Positions 8,030-16,514 of a stretch of DNA of 64,000 nt are shown in pieces. The first letter of the stretch is position 1; each line of letters begins with the position of its first letter. This DNA is from Tessaracoccus rhinocerotis (GTDB lineage Bacteria; Actinomycetota; Actinomycetes; Propionibacteriales; Propionibacteriaceae), in assembly GCF_007197885.1 (NCBI RefSeq), contig NZ_VKKG01000001.1:310001-374000 (forward strand), given 5' to 3'. The notes below the pieces were generated by a model. That model searched no databases and was not told the DNA's origin. It worked only from the letters and a program-made list of their open reading frames with translations. A program made the translations under genes and the position numbers.

Positions 8030-9497
8030 GGGGGTCCTCCCTGGTGGTGCGCGCGGTGACGGCGCCGAAGGCGAAGCGTCGGGTGGTGCCGTCGGGGCGG
8101 ACGGCACGGGCGACCGAGACGTCGTCGGACTCGGTCATGCCGTTGCGGTGGGCGATCTCGAGCAGCCCGAGGAGGTCGACGGGGCGGCGGGTACCGGCGG
8201 GGGCGTCCTCGAAGGCGGACCCCAGGTCGAAGCTCTCCCCCAGCCCGGCGAGGTGGGCCTCGAGTTCCCGGTAGTGGGGGCCTCCCCAGTTCCTGGTGTC
8301 CGTGTCCACGAATTCGACGTCGTCGGCGTCGCCCAGCGGTGCGGGGGCGCCCGGTGGCCGGATGTCGCTGACGGACTGGCGCAGGTGGCCGGCGTCGGCG
8401 ACGGGGAAGCTGCGCAGGGGGTCGACCGGGTCGTTGCCGCGTCCCCCGTTGCCCATCCAGGCCTGCAGGCCCGCCATGACGTCGCGCAGGAGGTCATCGA
8501 CCTGGCGGTCCCGGACCGGGTCGTGGGTGCGGACCTGCGCCGTGATCACCTGGGAGGCCCGACGCTGCGCGGTCAGGACCTCCTGCACGCCCTGCTCCAC
8601 GCGGCGGCCGATGGCCCGGAGCTCGCCCCGTTGCTCGGCATCGAGCAGTTGGGCGAACGGCTGCACAAGGACGGAGTGGAGCTGGGTGGCGAGCTGGTCG
8701 ATGTGCTCCGGGCTTCCGATCAGGCGCAGGGCACCCGCGAAGGCCCGACCCTCGGGGGTGGCCTCCATGACGTGCTGGCCGCGCTGGAGGTACTCCCGCA
8801 GCACCTCGCCGGTGGGGCGGATGTCCTGCCGGAGGTCGGAGACGACGTCGCGCTGCATCGCCTTGATGGACTCGGCGACGCGCGCGAAGTCGGCGGGCAG
8901 TTCCCGGGCGAGGTGGAGGACGTTCTCCGACTCCTCGATGAGTTGCTCGTCGTCGACGGGTTCGGGCACCCCGCCCGCCAGGAGTCGGTCGATCTCGGAG
9001 TCGAGGGCAGCGCGCTCGGCCTGCAGCCGGGCCAGGCGGGCTGCGGGATCGGTCTCGGCGTCGTTGGCGAGCCGCTCGACGGCGTCGAGGAGCGTGCGGA
9101 CGCGGGAGCTGGAGACCCGGGCCCCTCCCCCGCTCGTGCGGCCGGCGATCTCGAGCGCGCCGACTGCGTGGGCCGAGAGCCGGTAGACCTCGGCCTCGCC
9201 GTCGATCTGGCGCACGAGCCAGCCGAGCCTGACCCACTGGCCGCAGACCTCACGGGCAGAACCGGTGGGGAGCCTGTGCTCGTCGTCGTCGAACCCGGCG
9301 GCACGGAGCTGCTCGATGGCCTCCCCGATCTCGGCGTGGGCGTCCGCGATCGTCACAGCCGGCCGATCCGCGGTGAACACCATCGACAGTGCCGTGACCA
9401 CGAAGGGGGCCTGACGGCCGTGGAGGAGTTCGAGCGTGGGGTTCCTGAACGCTGCGACGGAACGACGATAGGCGGCTTCGGCGCGGCTGTTCGTCAT
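8022..9497 (-). CDS. jetA: JetA/MksF-type kleisin subunit (DUF3375)
   Basis: A 491-residue protein with the layout of DUF3375: an N-terminal winged-helix region opening with [20 protein letters not shown], long helices in the middle (about 130-330), and a C-terminal domain ending the kleisin. The start is the ATG at 9497. It is the first gene of the three-gene operon jetA-jetB-jetC. In Wadjet type I the kleisin closes the JetC ring and recruits the nuclease JetD; no JetD gene lies in this window. MukBEF/MksBEF-like chromosome-organising complexes share these folds, so a role outside plasmid defence cannot be excluded. Confidence 0.83.
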   Translation of the reverse strand: MTNSRAEAAYRRSVAAFRNPTLELLHGRQAPFVVTALSMVFTADRPAVTIADAHAEIGEAIEQLRAAGFDDDEHRLPTGSAREVCGQWVRLGWLVRQIDGEAEVYRLSAHAVGALEIAGRTSGGGARVSSSRVRTLLDAVERLANDAETDPAARLARLQAERAALDSEIDRLLAGGVPEPVDDEQLIEESENVLHLARELPADFARVAESIKAMQRDVVSDLRQDIRPTGEVLREYLQRGQHVMEATPEGRAFAGALRLIGSPEHIDQLATQLHSVLVQPFAQLLDAEQRGELRAIGRRVEQGVQEVLTAQRRASQVITAQVRTHDPVRDRQVDDLLRDVMAGLQAWMGNGGRGNDPVDPLRSFPVADAGHLRQSVSDIRPPGAPAPLGDADDVEFVDTDTRNWGGPHYRELEAHLAGLGESFDLGSAFEDAPAGTRRPVDLLGLLEIAHRNGMTESDDVSVARAVRPDGTTRRFAFGAVTARTTREDPLD

Positions 9498-9810
9498 TCG
9501 TCCAAGACTAGTGGGAGCCCGCTCGGGTCCTCCAATTGGCGGCCAGCGCGAACCAGCGCGCGACGACGCTGTCGTTCGATCCCGGACATCGGCCGAGGCA
9601 GGAGCGGCGCCCTCGCGGCCCGGCCCCGACCCGACACGCCGCACGGATTCAGGGCAGGGGTGGCCGGCCCCCTCCGCGGCGATTTGGTGCGGCGTGTCGG
9701 GTCGACGGCGAGCCGGGATGGCGCATCTGGTGCGCCGCAATCCGCTCGTGACAATGCGAAGAAACCCTTCTCCCGCGGTCGCGGAGGCAGGGTTCTGATC
9801 CAACCAACTG
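9498..9810. other. 313-base gap between jetA and tRNA-Ala
   Basis: No gene is supported here. It must contain the jet operon promoter, although I cannot pick a convincing -35/-10 pair. Its main feature is a perfect 17-base inverted repeat at 9627-9704, annotated separately. A shorter palindrome, GGCGCA-TCTGG-TGCGCC, lies near 9719-9735. Confidence 0.6.
9627..9704. repeat. 78-base element with perfect 17-base terminal inverted repeats
   Basis: The left arm CGACCCGACACGCCGCA (9627-9643) is the exact reverse complement of the right arm at 9688-9704. The 44 bases between are GC-rich and could fold further (GGGGTGGCCGGCCCC). The element has no coding capacity. It could be a miniature inverted-repeat or REP-like element, or a transcription barrier between tRNA-Ala and the jet operon. 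Confidence 0.65.
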
Positions 9811-9883
9811 TGGAGCTAAGGGGATTCGAACCCCTGGCCTCTTCCATGCCATGGAAGCGCGCTACCAACTGCGCCATAGCCCC
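9811..9883 (-). tRNA. tRNA-Ala (anticodon GGC)
   Basis: A 73-base cloverleaf on the minus strand. The acceptor arms GGGGCTA and TAGCTCC pair with one G-U wobble. The anticodon stem CTTCC/GGAAG encloses the loop ATGGCAT, giving anticodon GGC. The T-loop is the canonical GGTTCGAATCC. The 3' CCA is not encoded. Confidence 0.96.
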
Positions 9884-9980
9884 AGTCACCCGCTCGTGGA
9901 GTGGGCTCGGTAATGCTAGCGCATGGTTGTCCGCCACCGCCAACTGGAGCTGTGGGCCCGCCGGCCCGGCATGCGACCCG

Positions 9981-10517
9981 TCAGCACCACTTGTGGGCGA
10001 TGGTCCTGACCACGTTGAAGTTGCGGTTGGTGGAGGTCCCGATCCTCCGCGCGACGGCCGCCGGCACCGCGGCGCCCGGTTGGGCATCCGGGCCGAGCAG
10101 GACGTGGATCGCCCGGCCACGGGCCACGATCCGATTGTCCCCGCTGCTGAGGGCCTCGGCCGCGCGGGCATCGGCGGGAGGCATTCCGTCGCGCAGCAGC
10201 TCGACGTAGTGCCTGGTCATCCCCTCGTTCCCGGCAGCCACCTCCGCGCCGACGCGGACGATCTCGGCGAACTCCGAAGGCCGGAACACGATGGTCGGTA
10301 CCTCGAACCCGCGATCGGCCAGAAAGGCCCGCTCGAGCGCCTCCTCGATCCGACGGATCGAGCGCATCGACGTGTTGAGACGGACGTTGCCGGTGTTGAT
10401 GTGGGTCTCGGCTTCGGTGAAACCGGCCTCGCCGACGACGCGCAGGATGTCGGCCTTCGGGAACTTGCGGTTCCTCCCCAGGTTGATCGCCCTCAGGAAC
10501 GCGAGGTGGGTCGCCAT
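9981..10517 (-). CDS. DUF1697 family protein
   Basis: A 178-residue soluble protein of the DUF1697 family. The diagnostic start is ATHLAFLRAINLGRNRKFPKADI, and HINTGNVRL follows; the C-terminal TSTNRNFNVVRTIAHKW is also family-typical. No function is established for the family. The ATG at 10517 lies eight bases after the stop of the phosphatase gene, so it is the last gene of the nadD-rsfS cluster. Confidence 0.85.
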   Translation of the reverse strand: MATHLAFLRAINLGRNRKFPKADILRVVGEAGFTEAETHINTGNVRLNTSMRSIRRIEEALERAFLADRGFEVPTIVFRPSEFAEIVRVGAEVAAGNEGMTRHYVELLRDGMPPADARAAEALSSGDNRIVARGRAIHVLLGPDAQPGAAVPAAVARRIGTSTNRNFNVVRTIAHKWC

Positions 10518-10525
10518 GTTGCCGG

Positions 10526-11137
10526 CTACTGCGGGGCGACGTTGTGGCCGATGATCCAGGCGTTGCCGTCGGCGGCGATCCCCAGCTCGGTCCAGTGGGC
10601 GTTGGACAGTCCACCGAGGATGCGGGACTCCGCCCTGATCCCCACCAGGTGCTGGGCTATCTGGGACAGCATGAAGCCGTGGCCGACGACGAGCACGTCG
10701 TGGCCCTCGTGGCGCTGGATGATCTCCGTCAGTGCGGGCATTGCCCGCTCCACCATCTCGGCGATCGTCTCCCCCTCCGGGGAACGGCGGAAGTCCTTGC
10801 CCTCCCAGTAGAGGCGCGCGAAGTCGGGGAACTCCGCCTCCACCTCTGCGCGGGTCTTGCCGCTCCAGGAGCCCATGTGGATCTCCTGGAGGCGTGGGTC
10901 GACCACCACGGGCAGGTCGAGGTCCTTGGCGACGGTCTCGGCCGTGACGCGAGCGCGGGCGAGGTCCGAGGAGTAGACGGCCCGGAAGTCGCGCTTGCCG
11001 AGGGTGCGGGCGGCCGCGTGCGCCTGCTCGATCCCCACGTCGTCGAGGTGGACGTCGTGCTGCCCCTGCATGCGGTCGGTGTGGTTCCACTCGGTGCGGC
11101 CGTGGCGCAGCAGGACGAGTCGCGTCAGATTCACCAT
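10526..11137 (-). CDS. Histidine phosphatase (phosphoglycerate mutase family)
   Basis: A 203-residue protein of the histidine phosphatase superfamily. The catalytic RHG motif is in LVLLRHGRTEWN (His12), the acidic partner in EIHMGSWSGK, and the second catalytic His in VVGHGFML. This type usually acts as a broad phosphatase rather than as glycolytic mutase; the substrate cannot be told from sequence. It starts four bases after rsfS. A gene of this family commonly follows rsfS in actinobacteria and is often annotated as GpgP-like glucosyl-3-phosphoglycerate phosphatase, but I cannot confirm that specificity. Confidence 0.88.
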   Translation of the reverse strand: MVNLTRLVLLRHGRTEWNHTDRMQGQHDVHLDDVGIEQAHAAARTLGKRDFRAVYSSDLARARVTAETVAKDLDLPVVVDPRLQEIHMGSWSGKTRAEVEAEFPDFARLYWEGKDFRRSPEGETIAEMVERAMPALTEIIQRHEGHDVLVVGHGFMLSQIAQHLVGIRAESRILGGLSNAHWTELGIAADGNAWIIGHNVAPQ

Positions 11138-11141
11138 CGCG

Positions 11142-11552
11142 TCACCAGTTGTCGAGCTCGTCCTCGAACGGGTCGGTCTCCGGCTGCTCCGGCAGGTCGA
11201 TCCCCAGCTCGATCTGCGGGCAGTCCTTCCAGAGCCGCTCCAGGTTGTACAGCGAGCGCTCCTCGGTGTGCTGCACGTGGACCACGAAGTCGATGTAGTC
11301 CAACAGGACCCATCGGTTCTCGCGGTCCCCCTCGCGGCGGACCGGCTTGACGCCGTCCTTGAGGAGGGCCTCCTCCACCCCGTCGACGACGGCGCCCACC
11401 TGGCGCTCGTTCCGGGCGGAGGCGATGATGAACACGTCCGTGATCGCCAACTGCTCGCTGACGTCGAACGCGACGATGTTGGTGGCGAGCTTGTCGGCCG
11501 CCGCCTGGGCCGCGGCCCGGACGGGAGTGAGGACTTCTTCGGATATCGGCAA
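11142..11552 (-). CDS. rsfS: Ribosome silencing factor RsfS
   Basis: A 136-residue protein of the RsfS/DUF143 family. It binds ribosomal protein L14 and blocks joining of the subunits when nutrients are short. Family hallmarks visible are AADKLATNIVAFDVSEQLAITDVFIIASARNERQV and the VRREGDRENRWVLLDYIDFVVHV segment. The start is a TTG at 11552 with AGGAGAA seven bases upstream. It lies nine bases after nadD, the usual neighbour of rsfS. Confidence 0.95.
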   Translation of the reverse strand: MPISEEVLTPVRAAAQAAADKLATNIVAFDVSEQLAITDVFIIASARNERQVGAVVDGVEEALLKDGVKPVRREGDRENRWVLLDYIDFVVHVQHTEERSLYNLERLWKDCPQIELGIDLPEQPETDPFEDELDNW

Positions 11553-11561
11553 GGGCTTCTC

Positions 11562-12218
11562 CTATGCGTCTGGGTCAGCGGCGAGCCTGTACAGGCCGCG
11601 CTTCTGGATGTACTGGACGATACCGTCGGGGACGAGGTACCAGATGGGTTCCCGCTCCTCGACGCGCGCGCGGCAGTCCGTCGAGGAGATCGCCAGCGCG
11701 GGCACCTCGAGCAGGGTCACGCGATCGCCGGGGAGGTGTTTTATGTCGTCGACCGTCATCGGGACGCCCGGCCGGGTGACCCCGACGAACTGTGCCAGGT
11801 CGAACAGCTCGTCCGCCCCGCGCCAGGTCAGGATCTGCCGCACGGCGTCGGCACCGGTGATGAAGTACAGGTCGGTGTTCGGGCCCCGCTCCTCGCGCAG
11901 GTCCTTCAAGGTGTCGACCGTGTAGGTGTTGCCGGGCCGGTCGATGTCCACCCGAGAGACGGAGAACCGCGGGTTGGACGCCGTCGCGATCACCGTCATC
12001 AGGTAGCGGTCCTCGGCGGCCGAGACGTCGCGGTTGGCCTTCTGCCACGGGATTCCGGTGGGTACGAACACCACCTCGTCGAGATCGAACTTGGCGGCCA
12101 CCTCGCTGGCGGCCACGAGGTGCCCGTGGTGGATGGGGTCGAAGGTTCCACCCATCACGCCGAGGCGGTACCGCTCCCCAGAGTGCAGGCGGTCGCGCCG
12201 CAGCTGCGTACTGGTCAC
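11562..12218 (-). CDS. nadD: Nicotinate-nucleotide adenylyltransferase NadD
   Basis: A 218-residue cytoplasmic enzyme that joins ATP and nicotinate mononucleotide to deamido-NAD in NAD synthesis. The nucleotidyltransferase motif [12 protein letters not shown] (residues 23-34) and the second motif [10 protein letters not shown] are present. Compared with the usual ISSTxIR, an Ile is replaced by Cys. The start is a GTG at 12218 that overlaps the stop of the preceding small membrane-protein gene in a GTGA, which points to translational coupling. Confidence 0.95.
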   Translation of the reverse strand: MTSTQLRRDRLHSGERYRLGVMGGTFDPIHHGHLVAASEVAAKFDLDEVVFVPTGIPWQKANRDVSAAEDRYLMTVIATASNPRFSVSRVDIDRPGNTYTVDTLKDLREERGPNTDLYFITGADAVRQILTWRGADELFDLAQFVGVTRPGVPMTVDDIKHLPGDRVTLLEVPALAISSTDCRARVEEREPIWYLVPDGIVQYIQKRGLYRLAADPDA

Positions 12219-12352
12219 TTCGTGTTGGGCCGGCCCGAACCCATGCCGGTGACCCAGATGAGCAGCCCCATGGCGACGGCGAACACGATGATGCCGGCGG
12301 CGATGCTGGGCAGCCCGGCGGCACCGGTGGTTTCCAAGAGTGTTGCAAGCAT
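12215..12352 (-). CDS. Small single-pass membrane protein upstream of nadD
   Basis: A 45-residue protein starting at the ATG at 12352 and ending in a TGA that overlaps the nadD GTG. It begins [13 protein letters not shown], then has one hydrophobic segment of about 22 residues ([19 protein letters not shown]), and ends in a short polar tail, GSGRPNTK. I do not recognise a family. The coupling to nadD and the position in a housekeeping operon argue that it is a real gene. Confidence 0.65.
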   Translation of the reverse strand: MLATLLETTGAAGLPSIAAGIIVFAVAMGLLIWVTGMGSGRPNTK

Positions 12353-12381
12353 GAAGGGGATCTTAGCGGTTCGGGTCGGGA

Positions 12382-13623
12382 TCAGGCGCGCACTTGGCCG
12401 TCGCCCTCGATGATGTACTTCGTCGAGGTCATCTCGGGCAGCGCCATCGGGCCACGGGCGTGCAGCTTCTGCGTCGAGATGCCGATCTCAGCCCCGAACC
12501 CGAACTCGCCGCCGTCGACGAAGCGGCTGGACGCGTTGACCAGGACCGCCGCGGCGTCCACCTCGGCGACGAACCGGTCGGCGGCCGCCCTGTCCGAGGT
12601 GACGATGGTCTCCGAGTGGCCGGTGCTGTAGGTGCGGATGTGCTCCAGCGCCTCGTCGAGGGAGTCGACCACCTTCGCCGACAGGTCCATGCTGAGCCAC
12701 TCGCCGGTGAAGTCCTCGAGCTTGACGGGCAGCACGTCGTCGGAGGCGCGGACGAAGGCCTCGTCGCCGTGGATCGTCACGTCGTGCTCGCCGAGCGCGG
12801 CCAGCGCCTTGGGCAGGAAGGCCTCGGCGACGTCCCGGTGCACCAGCAGCGTCTCCAGGGCGTTGCAGACGCTGCAGCGCTGGGTCTTGGCGTTGACCAT
12901 GATGTCCACGGCCATGTCGAGGTCGGCGGAGGCGTCGACGAACAGATGGGTGTTCCCGGTGCCGGTCTCGATCACGGGCACCTTCGAGCCGTCCACGACC
13001 GCCTGGATCAGGCCCGCCCCGCCGCGCGGGATCAGGACGTCCACGAGGCCTCGGGCCTGCATCATCTCGGTGGTGACCTCGCGGCCACCCTCCACGAGGT
13101 TGACCGCATCGGGGTTGATCCCGACGCCCTCGAGCCCGGCGCGCAGTGCGGCGACGGCGGCCTTGTTGGTGTTGAAGGCGGAACTGGATCCCCTCAGCAG
13201 CGCCGCGTTCCCGGACTTGAGCGCGATGCCGGCGGCGTCGGCGGTGACGTTGGGCCGGGCCTCGTAGATGATGCCCACCACACCGAAGGGAACACGCACC
13301 TGGGTGACCCTGACCCCGTTGGGCAGGCGCCAGCCACGCACCACGTCGCCCACCGGGTCCGGCAGCGCGGCGAGGTCCCGCAGGCCCTGCACCATGCCGG
13401 ACACCCGGCCGGGGTCGAGGCTGAGGCGATCAACGATGGACTCGGGCGTACCGTTCCCGCGGGCGGTGGCGACGTCGATGGCGTTCGCCTCGAGCAGGCT
13501 CGGTTCCGCGGCGGCAAGGGAGTCGGCCATCGCGTGGAGGGCGGCGTCCTTGGTGGCGCGGTTGAGGCTGACCAGTTCGATGCTCGCTGCGCGCGCGGCG
13601 CGGGCCTGGGTGTTGAAGTCCAT
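12382..13623 (-). CDS. proA: Gamma-glutamyl phosphate reductase ProA
   Basis: A 413-residue enzyme that reduces glutamyl-5-phosphate with NADPH in proline synthesis. The catalytic Cys lies in AKTQRCSVCNALETLLV, and other family marks are IPRGGAGLI, TGNTHLFVD and the C-terminal RFVDGGEFGFGAEIGISTQKLHARGPM. I chose the ATG at 13623 (MDFNTQARAARAAS) over an upstream in-frame ATG at 13656. It starts ten bases after the PQ-loop gene. proB, which usually sits beside it, is about 1.8 kb upstream beyond two transporter genes. Confidence 0.95.
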   Translation of the reverse strand: MDFNTQARAARAASIELVSLNRATKDAALHAMADSLAAAEPSLLEANAIDVATARGNGTPESIVDRLSLDPGRVSGMVQGLRDLAALPDPVGDVVRGWRLPNGVRVTQVRVPFGVVGIIYEARPNVTADAAGIALKSGNAALLRGSSSAFNTNKAAVAALRAGLEGVGINPDAVNLVEGGREVTTEMMQARGLVDVLIPRGGAGLIQAVVDGSKVPVIETGTGNTHLFVDASADLDMAVDIMVNAKTQRCSVCNALETLLVHRDVAEAFLPKALAALGEHDVTIHGDEAFVRASDDVLPVKLEDFTGEWLSMDLSAKVVDSLDEALEHIRTYSTGHSETIVTSDRAAADRFVAEVDAAAVLVNASSRFVDGGEFGFGAEIGISTQKLHARGPMALPEMTSTKYIIEGDGQVRA

Positions 13624-13633
13624 GGCGCGAAGT

Positions 13634-14278
13634 CTAGGCGACGGCCTCGATGCCACCGGGGGCCATCTCGACCACCGCCGCGACGGGGCCCGCGGTTCCC
13701 CGGAGGCGACGCTGCAGGTAGTAGGCGACGTTGAGGGTGCACAGCACCAGCATCACCGTGGCGGTCACCATCATGGCGCGTTCGGTCACCCCGAACGCCC
13801 AGACCACCCAGCACACCTGGCAGACCATCATCACCAGCAGCGTCGGCACCGAGATGCCGGAGAGGTCGGGCGAGCGGCGCATGAACTGGAACTGGCTGAA
13901 CTGGGCGTAGGCCGACGGCAGCGACATCACCAGGCCGAACACCACCGCACCCAGCCAGAGGTCGAGCCCGAACAGCAGCACCCCCGAGACGGCCGGCAGC
14001 CAGAGGCTGCGCAGGAAGCTGGTGCCGCGGTCCCGTGCGATGAACCACAGGATGGCCACTGCGAGGGAGGCGCACACGAGGTTGGGGACCTGCATCTGGA
14101 CGGCGCCCACCCAGAACGCGTGAGCCGCCCATGCGGCGGTGGTGCCGGCCGTGATCTGCCACATCAGCACCGACAGCCCGGCGGAGACGCCGGTGCGCCA
14201 GAGCCGCACCAGTTGCGGGACGGCCGCGGACATGCCGAAGCCGGCAGCTATCCAACCGAGGATGTCGAACACAAGCAC
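13634..14278 (-). CDS. PQ-loop/SWEET-like membrane protein
   Basis: A 214-residue protein with about seven hydrophobic segments. A PQ-loop motif is clear in the first repeat (GMSAAVPQLVRLWRTGVSAGLSVLMWQ), and a second, weaker one is in PSAYAQFSQFQFMRRSPDLSGISV, where the proline is followed by Ser-Ala rather than Gln. PQ-loop and SemiSWEET proteins carry sugars, amino acids or similar small molecules. The start is a GTG at 14278 with AAGGA five bases upstream. It lies in the obgE-proB-proA region between proB and proA; a role in amino-acid transport would fit but is not shown. Confidence 0.75.
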   Translation of the reverse strand: MLVFDILGWIAAGFGMSAAVPQLVRLWRTGVSAGLSVLMWQITAGTTAAWAAHAFWVGAVQMQVPNLVCASLAVAILWFIARDRGTSFLRSLWLPAVSGVLLFGLDLWLGAVVFGLVMSLPSAYAQFSQFQFMRRSPDLSGISVPTLLVMMVCQVCWVVWAFGVTERAMMVTATVMLVLCTLNVAYYLQRRLRGTAGPVAAVVEMAPGGIEAVA

Positions 14279-14339
14279 AGCGGTCCTTAGGGTGAGTGCC
14301 CGCGGGTCGGCGATGGCCGGACACCCGCTGCGCCCAATA

Positions 14340-15410
14340 CTAGGCCGTCGGTTGTACAGCGCCAACATTGTCCCGGCGGCTTGCCGCCCGGAACAGGCTG
14401 ATGAGCATCGAGACCAGGATGATGGCCCACACCGCGAGCGCCACCCAGAGGAACCGGCCGCCGATCCAGCCCACGATGGGAAGGTCGTCCGCCCTGCCGA
14501 GGTAGATCCCCGCCACCGCGTACATGCCGAGCGGGAAGACCATGCTCCACATCGCGGCTTCATAGCGCAGCGGCACCTTGTGGATCAGGTGACGCCAGAT
14601 CCCGATGCCGATCAGCGCCGGGATCAGCCACGTCGCGAACGCCCAGAACACCACCGCCGCGGCTGCCACCGGGGCCCGCATCACGCTGACCATGGCGGTG
14701 TCGCTCATCTCCACGATCCGGGAGCCGGCGAGCACCGTGATGGCGCCGGCACCCATGGTCACCCAGTAGGGCGGCCCCATCTGCTCGACCGGGATGCCGC
14801 GTGTCAGGACGCGGATGATCAACGCGCACCCGATGACCGCGTACAGGATGACGCCGATCCCCCAGGAGAGCACGGCCATGATCGACAACCCGTTGCCGAA
14901 CTCCCCCGCCGAAGGCTCCAGCGACGCTGCCAGCACCGCCACCGACTGGCTGGCGACCGACCAGATGAACCACGTGCCATTGAGCCCCGCGAGGATGTCG
15001 TCGCCCTGGTTCTTGCTGACCACCAGTCCCGGGATGACGTAGCCGAGCACCAGCCACGCGAGGAATGAGACCACCAGGAGCACGTACGGGACCATAGGCA
15101 CTCCGGCCGCCGCCAGCCGCGCTCCCAGGACGTTCGTCCCGGCCACGAAGGTGAAGAAGGAGAAGCCGTTGCGCGGCCCCGAGAAATCCGCGACGACGTC
15201 GCGCGGGAACCCGACGGCGCGCCACACCGTGAGGACGAGCAGCACCGCGTAGGCCACCGTGGCGATCGCCAGCAGGAGGTTCGACGAAGCATGGAAGCCC
15301 TCGAGTTCGAGACCGAGCGAGATGATGCCGGTCGCCATCACCAGCGCGAAGTACCCGGGCGGGAGCCGGCGCACCGCCGAGACCAGAAGGGGTTCCTGCG
15401 CTGAAGTCAC
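14340..15410 (-). CDS. TDT family transporter (TehA/SLAC1-like)
   Basis: A 356-residue membrane protein with about ten hydrophobic segments, starting RLPPGYFALVMATGIISLGLEL, a segment typical of the tellurite-resistance/dicarboxylate transporter family. Related proteins pass C4-dicarboxylates, sulfite, malate or anions through a trimer of five-helix-pair channels. Substrate is not predictable. The start is a GTG at 15410. It lies 39 bases after proB on the same strand. Confidence 0.82.
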   Translation of the reverse strand: MTSAQEPLLVSAVRRLPPGYFALVMATGIISLGLELEGFHASSNLLLAIATVAYAVLLVLTVWRAVGFPRDVVADFSGPRNGFSFFTFVAGTNVLGARLAAAGVPMVPYVLLVVSFLAWLVLGYVIPGLVVSKNQGDDILAGLNGTWFIWSVASQSVAVLAASLEPSAGEFGNGLSIMAVLSWGIGVILYAVIGCALIIRVLTRGIPVEQMGPPYWVTMGAGAITVLAGSRIVEMSDTAMVSVMRAPVAAAAVVFWAFATWLIPALIGIGIWRHLIHKVPLRYEAAMWSMVFPLGMYAVAGIYLGRADDLPIVGWIGGRFLWVALAVWAIILVSMLISLFRAASRRDNVGAVQPTA

Positions 15411-15449
15411 ACCAGCGAGGGTAGCGAGGTCGAATCCCCCGCCGCAGCG

Positions 15450-16514
15450 TCAGAGCAAGATCAGGCGGTCCCTGTGGATCACGGCACGGGTCTGGTCACT
15501 CGGGCCGGTCAGCTCGGCGGACCCGTAGGCCACGAACCCGCGCGCGAACGGCAGTCCGTCCGGCCCCACCACGGCCACCGGATCACCTTCGTTGAACGCG
15601 CCCTCCACCCGCACCACCCCCGCCGCGAGGAGGGACGCGTGGGTGTTCCGCAGCGCGCGGACCGCGCCCTCGTCGACGTGCAGCGAGCCCCGGGTCCGCG
15701 CCGCGTGGGCCAGCCACAGCAGGCGACGCGGGCGGCGCTTGCCGATGGGCGTGAAGTGCGTGCCCACCTCCTCGCCCGCGAGGATCCTGGGCAGCTGGTC
15801 GGCGTGGCCGAGGATGACCTGGATGCCGGCCTGAGAGGCGATCTTCGCCGCCTCTAGCTTGGTGCGCATGCCACCGGTGCCGACCTTGGAACCGACCCGG
15901 GAGGTGTCGACGGCGAGCCGCTCCACGTCGGCCACCTCGGTGATCAGTTCGCTGCCCGGCTCGCTGGGGTGCGCGGTGTAGAGCCCGTCGACGTCGGTGA
16001 GCAGCACCAGCGCGTCCGCGCGCACCAGGTGCGCCACCAGCGCTGCGAGCCGGTCGTTGTCCCCGAACCGGATCTCGTGGGTCGCGGTGGTGTCGTTCTC
16101 GTTGATGACGGGCACCACACCCAGCCGGAACAGTCGCGAGATGGTGTTCAGCGCGTTGCGGTACGTCGTGCGGCGCAGCACGTCGTCGACGGTCAGCAGC
16201 AGCTGGGCCACCAGCACGTCGTGCCTGGCGAACGCCTGCCGGTACTCCTGGACGAGGATCCCCTGCCCGACGGCGGCTGCCGCCTGCTGGGTCTCGAGGT
16301 CTCCCGGGCGCTTGTCGAGTCCCAGCGGCGCCAGGCCGGCCGCGATGGCGCCGGAGGTGACCAGCACCACACGGCAGCCGTTGTGGTGCAGTGCGGAGAG
16401 CTCGGCCGCGAGCGTCTCCACCCGTTCGACGTCGAAGTTCCCGTCGGGCGTGGTCAGCGAGGACGAGCCGACCTTCACCACCAACCGAGAGGCGTTCCTG
16501 ACCTCACTCCTCAT
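15450..16514 (-). CDS. proB: Glutamate 5-kinase ProB
   Basis: A 354-residue enzyme that phosphorylates glutamate in the first step of proline synthesis. The amino-acid-kinase domain shows [31 protein letters not shown] and [12 protein letters not shown]; a C-terminal PUA domain covers about residues 270-354. The start ATG at 16514 overlaps the end of obgE by 11 bases. Family members with a PUA domain are normally feedback-inhibited by proline. Confidence 0.95.
   Translation of the reverse strand: MRSEVRNASRLVVKVGSSSLTTPDGNFDVERVETLAAELSALHHNGCRVVLVTSGAIAAGLAPLGLDKRPGDLETQQAAAAVGQGILVQEYRQAFARHDVLVAQLLLTVDDVLRRTTYRNALNTISRLFRLGVVPVINENDTTATHEIRFGDNDRLAALVAHLVRADALVLLTDVDGLYTAHPSEPGSELITEVADVERLAVDTSRVGSKVGTGGMRTKLEAAKIASQAGIQVILGHADQLPRILAGEEVGTHFTPIGKRRPRRLLWLAHAARTRGSLHVDEGAVRALRNTHASLLAAGVVRVEGAFNEGDPVAVVGPDGLPFARGFVAYGSAELTGPSDQTRAVIHRDRLILL

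Noticed and set aside
9811-9883. tRNA-Ala as an attachment site of an integrated island including jetABC
   Set aside because: No integrase gene and no repeat of the tRNA 3' end is found within the window.
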